A stretch of DNA of 64,000 bases from Nyssa sinensis. Its lineage: Eukaryota; Streptophyta; Magnoliopsida; Cornales; Nyssaceae. The stretch's first letter is position 1. Every line of letters begins with the position of its first letter. The DNA lies in assembly GCA_008638375.1 (NCBI GenBank), contig CM018036.1, positions 3,136,001 through 3,200,000 of the forward strand, read 5' to 3'. The notes under the pieces are model-generated. The model made no database searches, was not told where the DNA came from, and saw nothing but the letters and a program-made list of their open reading frames with translations. Positions 52,072 to 62,109 of this stretch are shown here, in pieces. The position numbers were made by a program, and so were the translations under genes.

Positions 52072-52350
52072 TTGATGCTTACATTTTTAATGAAAAATGC
52101 TATCAACAAATTGATTGTGGAAATAGACTGTGAGGTGACAATAAAACTTATCATAAACTACTGTGCTATGCATATTGATTATAACACTCTGGTGGAAGAC
52201 ATTAGAGTCTATGCATATTGCATTCAACATTGTAAATTCATTCATATGCTTCGTGTTGGAAATGTTTGAACTGATCCCGTGGCAAATTTGAGAGCCAATA
52301 ACAGAAAGAGAATGAAGGTTCTTTTGACTCTATCTTTAGTGAATTTGAAG
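52072..52350 (+). mobile_element. Retroelement RNase H-like domain remnant
   Basis: The frame reads NAINKLIVEIDCEVTIKLIINY...LVEDIRVYAYCIQHCKFIHMLRVGNV, then, past a stop, TDPVANLRA. This follows the RNase H (RVT_3) pattern of plant LINEs and captured domesticated copies: VE-D...LI, then H-xR-GN-xAD. It is isolated and decayed. Confidence 0.6.
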
Positions 52351-53779
52351 CATCGTGTGATTATATTTCATTTTAATAATACATTGTCACGTATGTTATA
52401 TTTTACTAAAAATTATAAATTATATAACACGTGATATGATATTATTAAAATGTTACTGTAACAATTTTATTCAATAATTTTCAAGTTAAAGTCGCATCAT
52501 CTTTCTCTTTCATTCATGCTTTTTAATAAAATGTGGTTTATTCTTATTTAAAAAAAAAAGGATATTGATAAAAGAAAAGAGAGGTGTGAATTACCATTTA
52601 GAAAATTGGGTCACTTTTTTGAATTTTAAAAGGTTAGACAAGTGTGATGCAACCAGATATTTATTACAATAAACATGTGAATTGACAGCTTCATGAAATA
52701 AATGATAAAACATCACAAGATCGTGCCAAATGGACCACCTTCCTTCATATGTTATTATCATGTATATAGTTTAATTTAGACAATTTGATATAGTTAAAGT
52801 CACGATTGACCTGGCTCGATTGGTAATTCATGATTTTTATAAAAAAAAAAAATCAGAAAAATCATAACTTTTATTCTTATAAGCTAATATCTTTTCAAAT
52901 ATTTTATGTGCACGAGACTTTAAAATTTAAATAACTTATATTCAAATTTGATCCATTCATTTTACATTTTTATACATTAGAAACTATGGCGATCTCCTCA
53001 ATTCATAATATCACACTGCATTTCGAAGCATGCTTATGTATAATTTACTTTTATTTATTCATGATTTTGTTTGGTTGTGAAGAAAATATCAATAGAAAGT
53101 GAAAGTAATAGAATGGAGAAGAGGAATTACAAACATACAGTAGGTCTACATGTAAGTTAGATTGCCCCTCTAGAATTATTTTTTCTATAAAATAAGCAAA
53201 CGGATGGTTGAGTTACTATGTAATGGAGGGTCCTCCTATTGCCTATATACACCCAACTTAAATGAAAATGAAATTCGATTTTAAATATTTAGTATTACAT
53301 ATCATCAAAGGTTGTTTGAACGGCTTGATATAAAAACAAAATTAGATAAAATAATTATATATATATATTTTTAAGTATATATATATTATATTATATTATA
53401 CATGGATAAAAGATAAATAATTCATGAGATATAATTATCTAAATTAATTAAAGACATTAAATATGAAATATAATAAAAATTATTATATCAAATCTTTTTA
53501 TTCTATTATCCAAACGAGACTTAAAAACTCTACTTAAATTGATATTTAATTTTTATATAAACAATATGTGAAAGTTTAGGCATTAGAATTTGTCTTACTC
53601 CATTTTTAATGAGATGAATTTGAAAAGAATAGATGGGTTGGGTTAAAAAAGGTTTCAAGTTGGGTCGGGTTGAACACATCACACAAACTCAAATTTCGGG
53701 TTGGTTCAAGTGAAAAGCTTACGTTTTATCCGTACCAACCCGACAACCGTTTTAAATCATTCAAAAGAATTAAAACCCA

Positions 53780-54120
53780 TCGATGGTGCCGGCGCCAGTG
53801 GCGGGATGAAGCGCCCCTTTGAGCGTCTTTCGCCGGGATGGTGACGGTCCCAGTGGCGGCGATGATTACCGGCTCCGCTTATTGTAGACGACGTGGAGAA
53901 TGAAATAGAAGAAGACCCATTTCCACCACCACTACTACCCCCACCACCAGCAGTACTTGTGAGGTCAGGTTGGGTTGGATGGGGGGGGGGGGAGGTTACA
54001 GTCGCACATTCATTTTACTTTCCTGCATCGATCCCAGTGCCTCTATTGTTCAATCGTCTCCGAAGGCTCCAATTTCGGAATCGCACAATTAATCCCTCTC
54101 GATCGTGGTACGTTTCGCCT
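53780..54120. other. GC-rich island, function unclear
   Basis: Contrasts sharply with its AT-rich surroundings: GCCGGCGCCAGTGGCGGG at its left end and a G11-G12 run near 53980. The + strand has a proline-rich frame (53893-54123) with no domain; the minus strand is also open in places. It may be a lost promoter/first exon or part of a transposon. The G-run may hide a length error. Confidence 0.35.
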
Positions 54121-54933
54121 TAATCCTTCAATTAAATGCTCAGTTCACAAATTTTTTCCCCAGATTGTTAGGGCTATTTGGTGTTAATGAGGACATTTTT
54201 ATACGTTCTTTGAATTTAGTGCGTTAATTTGAGAGAATCTGGCGTAATAGTAGTTGTTGTGCATGGGATTGAGCTTATAGGAATATTTGATTTTGCTGTT
54301 TGGACTTAAGTTTTAATCTTCCATTTGGATTTTCTTTTGCTCATTCAGTTCAGAGAACAGATGGTGGGTTCATAGGAGTGTTAATCTCCCGGAATTGGGG
54401 AAAATACTCAATGTTAAATAGGAACTGAGAAATTAAGACTTGGTCCCCTTTTATATTGATTTTTTTACCTCATACTTGGTTGTTGAGAAGATTGAAGAAA
54501 TAATAGAGCAATGTTATTATTATTATTATTTTAGTGAAATGTTATTCTTCCCATACTTATCAGGGAAAACATGTAATTCTTATTGATACACAAGCATCTA
54601 TTATATATATACATACACACGTACAAACACATATATCTGTATATATACTCTCATATCTTCCTCTCTTTTTTCAAAAAAAGAAAAAAGACCCTATCCGTTC
54701 GGGTCTAACTGTTCCTTGGTTCCAGTTCTGGTTATGTTTTTCTTAGAATTGTCTAAAGTTGAGTTGGTTCTGATTCCACCATAATCCCATCCATCCCGAC
54801 CCATGTGCACCCCTAGCTCCACCTACTTGAGCTATAAGAATTACTGAAAAAGGTGCGGGAAACACGCTTGGTAAATAAAGCAAAATTGGGGGGCATGTTT
54901 GTACTTGCATTTTGCGCAGACAAATGTTTTATT

Positions 54934-55061
54934 TGAAGCATGCCTTTATTATTATTTTTATGCAATGATGGTTAAGGGAGAATCTAACTCATCCCAATTG
55001 CACGGAGAGTGGACACTTACACTACTTGGATTGGACCTCAATCCCTGAAGCATGCCTTTAT
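54934..55061 (-). mobile_element. SINE-like insertion with 16-bp target-site duplication, copy A
   Basis: A 96-bp insert (54950-55045) is flanked by exact direct repeats TGAAGCATGCCTTTAT (54934-54949 and 55046-55061). Read on the minus strand it has an A-box-like GTAGTGTAAGTGTCC, a B-box-like GAGTTAGATTCTCCC and an AATAATAAT-type tail. Copy B at 55970-56101 is the same family. Confidence 0.8.
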
Positions 55062-55969
55062 AGATGCAACAAAATAGGAAAGATAAAAATTATCCCATTT
55101 CAAGGAGGAGGCGGCTAAGAGTTGTTGTTGTTGTTTTTTATTTTTCATGGGTCATTTAACATGTGATTATAAGTCAAACTCTGGATACACACAAGTACAC
55201 TCAAATCACATGTATCACAGTATCAGTCATTTAGATGGTAAAAATCTATGGTTTTCATGGAACATTTATTATAGATTAAATTTTATTATGTATTGATATC
55301 TATATGAATATTTAATAATATAATATGTGAAGGAAAGTTAGAAAATATTATTTGATTTATAGATTATAGAACATAATAAAAATATTAGTTATTATTTTAT
55401 ATATTTAATAGTTATTTTTGTATATTTTTCATTAAATACATTTTAAAATCAATTTTATAAATCACTTCTAATAAGTTTGACCAAACACTCAACAATCACT
55501 TTCGTCATTGTAATCAATTTGGAAACATATACATTCAAGTACTTAAAATCAATTCTCTAACAATTTTAGCCCCTCCAAACGGCCACTTAACAAATTTTGA
55601 CAATATTTAATGGAAAGATGTAGATGAAAAGGCAATTCCATGTAAATGTTTGTTGGATGCAGTTGTAAGATTTTCATAAAAAAATGGAAAAGAAAAGGAA
55701 AAAATATATATATATATATATGTACACATGCCAACTTAAAAGCACAAAGAAATAGATATAATAGCCTATGTCTTACAAGTGACAAGCTGTCCCCCAAAGT
55801 TACCAATTGCTCACAATATGGATTCATAGAAATGCCATATGACCCTTGTATGGGTCTTTAACTTATGTGATTTTTAATTTTAAACAAACTCAACAAATTT
55901 GGTTAAAAACATAAGGGCATATTTGGAAAGCATGCCCTTTGTGTTTAAAAACATATATTTAAGACACAT

Positions 55970-56101
55970 TTATTATTAAAGTTGTTTTTTTTTTCCTAAT
56001 ATAATGATGTGGGGTGGGGGAATCAAACTCACGTCAATTGCATGAGGAGTGGGCATTTGCATCACTTGAATAGGACCTCAGTCCTTATTATTAAAGTTGT
56101 T
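55970..56101 (-). mobile_element. SINE-like insertion with 17-bp target-site duplication, copy B
   Basis: A 98-bp insert (55987-56084) is flanked by exact direct repeats TTATTATTAAAGTTGTT. Its body matches copy A (AATCAAACTCACGTCAATTG, GAGGAGTGG, ACTTGAATAGGACCTCAGTCC) with scattered differences. The poly-T on its left is the tail of a minus-strand SINE. Confidence 0.8.
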
Positions 56102-58801
56102 AAAAACATGTTTTCTCTAATAAAATTATTAAAGACGTATCTATCTTATTAAAACTGTTAATGGGTGTGTAGACCTTTATATTTTTTTTTCACGAATCAA
56201 TTGAATAAGTTCTCTACGATACTTTGTCTATACTTTTTACAATAATATTTACATTGGATTACTTTTGCCTACTACCTTAGTCTCTTATCATTTACCAACA
56301 TTACACCATTCTACCATTCATTTTAAAAAACTTCTTTTTTACCAACATTTCACCATTCTATCTTTCAATCAAATCTATCTCTCTCAGAGTTTGTAGGCTC
56401 ATTTCAATTACTAGCAGCATCAATAGCACCAATATTGCATTGCACTCGCACTTGTGTATCCATGTACATGTGAATAAGATTTGCTCAATGCCTTTCTATA
56501 GTTGAAAGAAATAGAATTTGGAAATTTATAAGAGACGATGTCGTTTCATATGCAAAACGTTATACGACACCGCATTTATATATATATATATATTTATAAT
56601 TACACTTGACCTCTATTTTAATATTTGATATGGGTAATTTCCATTTACCTCCTCTTAGATTTAGTGATATTCAAATCGGACTCGACTAGTTTCAAAAATC
56701 ATTACTTACCTTCCCTGCTGTTAGTTGGCAGACGGTCAAAAGGCAAGTCTGTCATTTGACTTGTCATAATGTACTTGTCCAACTTAATGGAAAATTCTAG
56801 ACTTACCGGCTTAACCCAAACCAGACTCAGTTGAGAAGCTGTGGCTTTGGAATTCCATCCCAAATAGATTCAAGATCAATTAAGTGTGGTTGAGGGGCTC
56901 AAAACTCATTAAGTGCATTTGAAAAGCTGATCCCTTAGTGAGGGATGGAGTTTGGATGGTTCATCTGTGATGGTTTTTGTTTTTGCTCTTGTTCGTTCCG
57001 TGAAGTCTTCATGATACAGCTGCCAATTGGTTTTCTCAGGTTGTTGCTGTATGTTTTTGAGTGAGGACAATTATTTATATGTGCTTTGTTTGGGGTTGTA
57101 TGCCTGTTTTGTGTTTGAAGCTAGGGGTTGTTTTCATTTCTTTGCTGACAGCTTTAGGTTATTTGTATTGAGGGAGGTCTTGTTTGTTTTGCAGCCTGGC
57201 TCCCTTTATTTTATTTAATAATACTTCCACAATTCTTCTTAAAAGAAAACTAAAAGATCATAGGAACCAAATATGTTAGGAAGGATTGACGATAAGGGTT
57301 TGAAGTTTGCAAACTCTGCGGACTCGTTCTTTGATATGTGATCAAGATTTGGATATTAGAGGCGTCACAGAGTTCTTGGATGAGTTGGCGGAAATGGCTG
57401 CAAGGGCGGTGGAGACGAAGATGTAGTGATGTCATGGACAGAGAGGTTGATGACGAGGAATTGCTCGGCGTGCATTGAGTGGTGGAGTAGAGGACTTGCG
57501 AATTTGAGATGGACGACAAGAAAGATCTGGTCATCTGATCCCAATCTGACTTTCTCTGATGTGGTACTTGGAGATTGGTTATGAGTGAGCTTTTAAGTTG
57601 GCTTCACTAGAGATGGGATGAGCTGGAGGACGGTGAACCCGGACTCTATCGCCACTAGTTCGAACTCTGATGTTTCAATCACAAATCTGGGTTGATTTTG
57701 TTGATAGGTGTATATACATATGAAAGAGAAACCCTGGTAGATTTTCTAAAGCAATCTTTGAAATGAGGAGGAAAGAGATGTAGTGAATGAACTTTTTTTT
57801 TTTGGGTAAATGAGTGAATGAACTCAATGTAGTGATAATCTTATATACATAATGTTTATTTGGATTTTGAAAGTATAGTTGTAATAGCAGGCTGATTTTG
57901 CCTAGGTAAATGAACTTTCATTCTGTTGGAGATTATACTTCTCTCATGAGAAAGAGAGAAGGTGAATTTCTTGAATATTAATTTAAGCCAACTAAAAAAA
58001 AGAAGAAAATTTTGAAATTGTCAATTTAATTTTTTCATTAATTGGCTAAAACTTTGACAAACAAATTAATTATAAAATTAATGGAATTCTAATAAGGGAT
58101 TAAAAAATTAAAAAGAAATTTAAGAACTGTTTACATTCAACTGAAAATTTAGAAATTTAAATTCAAATTTGAAGTTGACATCTTCAAGGGATATTATATT
58201 GGCATCTAAAATTTTTAGGGGTATCCTCTAGGTAAATTTTGTTACTAAGCATATAAATAAGTTTTGTCTTTTCGTCACAAGAGGAAAGGACAAGAATATT
58301 TAGTTGAGAAGAAATATAAATAAAGCATAAAATTGTAATGAAGTATAGGAGTTTATTAACTGAATAGCTAATGATGGAACCAAAAGAAAACAAGAAAACC
58401 AACAAACGATTAAAAAAAAAGGTTAGAGGGTTTTTGAGGTATTTTGTTTTTTTTGGTTTGTATTTGAGGATATAAAAGACATTTCAATTACTGATAAAAA
58501 AATTAAATAAAAGACATTTCAATTAATTTTTGACTTTTTGAAGGCATTATAAACTTTTCGTGCAAAAAGAATAGTAAGAGGATGATAGAGATAAGATTCC
58601 GTTTGTCCTAACTAATGGCAGGGAAGGTAATTGGTGATTTTGAAATAAGTCGGGTTTGATTGGAATATTACTATACCTCGAGGGAAATAAATAGACTATT
58701 TGATAATTACAGAGACATTTCTTGTATCTGATATTACACTAATCTTCCTTGTTAGAATTAGCAAGAGACGGGGGTTAAAGGAAAAAATGGATTTATTGTT
58801 T

Positions 58802-59090
58802 AAGGATAATTACAATGACCTCCCTTGTGATACTTGATAATTATAGAGACCTTCCCGATGATATCTAAAAAAGTAGGAGAGATCAGTGTAATATACAATA
58901 GTATTTTAGTCATATAAATTTTGTTGATTGAAACTCTTAACTACCGTTAATGACAAATTTTGGACAGAGGGGAATCTTTATATTGTTAGCATAATAGAAA
59001 GGAAGGTCAACACAATTTTATTTTAGAGAACACAGGGAGGTTCATGTAATTATCAAGTAATTCAGGGCAGTTCAATATAATAATTATTAT
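58802..59090. mobile_element. Weak third copy of the TAAATTACACTGACC family
   Basis: Starts AAGGATAATTACAATGACCTCCC and ends near GGGCAGTTCAATATAATAATT, an approximate inverse. It is more diverged than the copies at 15212 and 27118. Confidence 0.4.
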
Positions 59091-59478
59091 TATTTTTTCC
59101 CTGGTTATGCATCACCTATAAATCTATAATCTTGCTCTCCGCTTTACTCTCTTTTATCCGTATTTGCACAAGTTTATGAAGCGGTAGAGAGCATCCATTC
59201 GCCGAGTCCAAAATCTGAGAAAAGTTGAATGGGCTGATTTGGCGAACTAGATTCCTTTCCTTGCAAAGTAAATTTTGGCATGTGTGACATGTAGAGTAAA
59301 ACAATTTCTCGCAAATCAAAATCCAATTTCCCTTGAAAACTCAGCATGGAAAATGCCACTGTACCATTCACTCTTTTTTTGTCTTCCCTCCTCCATCTCC
59401 AACCATCCTCCTCAAACTCCTTCCATATTTTGCAAAAAATGGCTAGAAATTCAATTTGGCTAGTCACTTTTATAAGGA

Positions 59479-59770
59479 TTACTCCAACAATGCTCCCTAT
59501 CTTATCTAAATTTGAGTTTTTTTATATTAATTATTGAATTTAAACTATCACAATTTTTTTTTATTAGAGCATTCTAGAAACACCATTAAAACATATTAAA
59601 ACATATAGGGAGTCTCTCTCTCCTCTTCTCCCTCCTCAGCATTTAGGAGCCATTTTAGCATTCCCTATTATAGGGAGTAAGATGGGGAGTCCTTTGGAGC
59701 ATGATTTTTGATAATTGACTCCCTAAAATAGCTAAGGAGCTCATTTAGGGAGCCCGTTGGTGCTCACCCC
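59479..59770. mobile_element. MITE with CTCCAACAATGCTCCCTA-type termini
   Basis: Left end ACTCCAACAATGCTCCCTATC and right end TTAGGGAGCCCGTTGGTGCTC are imperfect inverted repeats. Several internal GGGAGT/ACTCCC words add further pairing. The interior is non-coding. Confidence 0.6.
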
Positions 59771-60064
59771 CAACCCCTTTTCCACACAATTGTTTTAAAT
59801 TTCTCAACTTGAATTCTGTCATTTCGATTTTATTTTTCTCCCTTGAATTTATAGTTTCTTTTTTGAAATTCATTGAAAAATTTATAATATGACTCTGAAT
59901 TGTGATTTTGAATTCTCGAGGAATTTAATGCATTCATTATCGGAAAAGCATGCTTTTATTTGATTCCCTGTTTTGTTCAATCATTCTCTTTTCCACCGGG
60001 GAGAGAAAAACGAATTTCAGAGCAATATATTTCGTATAGTTGAAGCGTAATCTTCAGTGATTCC

Positions 60065-62109
60065 TTGATTGAATGAGCCAACGATAGAATATTCTACTAT
60101 ATTTCTAGAGAGAGAGAGAGGTTTCATTATTGAATTCAGAGAAAGAGAGTGCAAATTTTAAATGGAAAAGCAACTGGTTTTTTTGATTTGTGTTTGGTAC
60201 AGAGATGAGGGGCATTTAATTAATGGATTGATGTGGGTTGTTTGGTTAGATCCAGTTAGAGAGCAATTCTTATCTATCTAATAGTGAAAAGCATTCAGAA
60301 AAATACAAAAGTCCGGAAACGGCACAAAGTAACGGAAGAATAGAGCGGTGGATAGATACAAAAGCGCCACTGCTGCTTTTCCTTCCAGTGGTGGTTGAGT
60401 CAAGGAAATGGGTAACTGATGACATGTGGTGGCCATTACTGAAAAACGGGTCAATATATGCTTTTACCAATACTGCTCGAAGTTTAGGGGTTTTGAAATG
60501 CGATTTCATTTTAGGGTAGGTGAAAGAGCCCCTTTGAGGCATGCATTTTAGCTTAAATTAAAGGTCATTTGGAGATAATTGATAACTCTTGTTGGTGGCA
60601 GGCGAGAGCAACAGGAGGAAGAGGAGGAGAGAGAAAATGGAGGTGAGAGATTGAATGAAGCCAGCGATATAGTATTCTACTGTATTTCTAGAGAGAGAGA
60701 ATGAGCTTTCATTAATTGGATTCAGAGAAAGAGAGTGCATCTTTTAATAGAAAAACAATTGGTTTTTCTGATTTGTGTTTGGTATAGAGATGAGGGGCAT
60801 TTAATTAATGAATTGAAGTGGTTTGTCTGGTTGGATCCAATTAGAGAGCGGTTAGTATCCATCTAATAGTGAAAAACGTTCAGAAAAATCCAAAAGTCCG
60901 GAAACGCATAAAGTAACGGAAGAAGAGAGTGGTGGATAGATACGCCTTCGGTTTTCCTTCCAGTGGTGGTTGAGTGAAATGGGTAACTGATGGCATGTGG
61001 TGGTCATTACTAAAAACATGTCATATCTGCTTTTACCAATATTGCTCGAAGTTTAGGAGTTTTGAAAGGCCATTTCGTTTTGGGGTAGGTGAAAGAGCCC
61101 TTTTGAGGCATGCGTTTGAGCTTAAATTAAAGGTCATTTGGTGATAACTGATAACTCTTATTGGTGGCAGGCGAGAGCAGTGGGAGGAAGAGGAGGAGAG
61201 AGAAAATGGAGTGAAACGGCATAAAGTAACGGAAGAAGAGAGTGGTGGATAGATACGCCTTCGGTTTTCCTTCCAGTGGTGGTTGAGTGAAATGGGTAAC
61301 TGATGGCATGTGGTGGTCATTACTAAAAACATGTCATATCTGCTTTTACCAATATTGCTCGAAGTTTAGGAGTTTTGAAAGGCCATTTCGTTTTGGGGTA
61401 GGTGAAAGAGCCCTTTTGAGGCATGCGATTGAGCTTAAATTAAAGGTCATTTGGTGATAACTGATAACTCTTATTGGTGGCAGGCGAGAGCAGTGGGAGG
61501 AAGAGGAGGAGAGAGAAAATGGAGGTGAGAGATGAATGAGCCAGCGATATAGTATTCTACTGTATTTCTAGAGAGAGAGAAAGAGCTTTCATTAATTGGA
61601 TTCAGAGAAACAGAGTGCATCTGTTAATAGAAAAACAACAGTTTTTCTGATTTGTATTTGGTACAGAGATGAGGGGCATTTAATTAATAGATTGAAGTGG
61701 TTTGTCTGGTTGGATCCAACTAGAGAGCGTTTATTATCCATCCAATTGTGAAAAACATTCAGAAAAATACAAAAGTTCAGAAACGGCACAAAGTAACGGA
61801 AGAAGAGAGCGGCTGGATAGATATAAAAGCGCCTCCGCTTTTTCCTTCTAGTGGTGGTTGAGTGAAATGGGTAACTGATGGCATTTAGTGGCCATTACTG
61901 AAAAACAGGTCATATCTGCTTTTACCAATATTGCTCTAAGTTTAGGACTTTTGAAAGGCCATTTTGTTTTGGGGTAGGTGAATAGAGCCCTTTTGAGGCA
62001 TGCGTTTGAGCTTAAATTAAAGGTCATTTGGTGATAACTGATAACTCTTGTTTTGTGGCAGGCGAGGGCAGTGGGAGGAAGAGGAGGAGAGAGAAAACGG
62101 AGGTGAGAG
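60065..62109 (+). repeat. Tandemly repeated leader/promoter block of the VAS1 gene
   Basis: A unit of about 560-580 bp occurs at 60070-60650, 60651-61210 and 61531-62109, with a partial unit (about 310 bp) at 61213-61530 that is nearly identical to 60901-61210. Each full unit runs from TGAATGAGCCAGCGATATAG through TTTCTAGAGAGAGAGA, GATGAGGGGCATTTAATTAA and GTAACGGAAGAAGAGAG to a purine-rich GTGGGAGGAAGAGGAGGAGA and GGAGGTGAGAG. The last unit stops exactly at the ATG of the VAS1-like gene, so the repeat is its 5' flank. Each unit also contains TGGCAG|GCGAG, a possible leader-intron acceptor. Confidence 0.9.

Larger units (their letters stand above)
51066..60064. other. Intergenic repeats between the cyclin and VAS1 genes
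   Basis: About 9 kb without a supported gene. Contents: a 270-bp tandem duplication (51108-51650), an RNase H-like retroelement piece (52072-52350), a GC-rich island (about 53780-54120), two SINE-like insertions (54934-55061, 55970-56101), a possible LINE tail near 57000-57240, a TIR element (58802-59090) and a MITE (about 59480-59770). The short frames in this stretch show no conserved domain. Confidence 0.6.

Noticed and set aside
57250..57534. 94-codon minus-strand frame
   Set aside because: Serine-rich with no domain; the region shows no splice or promoter context and neighbours degraded repeats.
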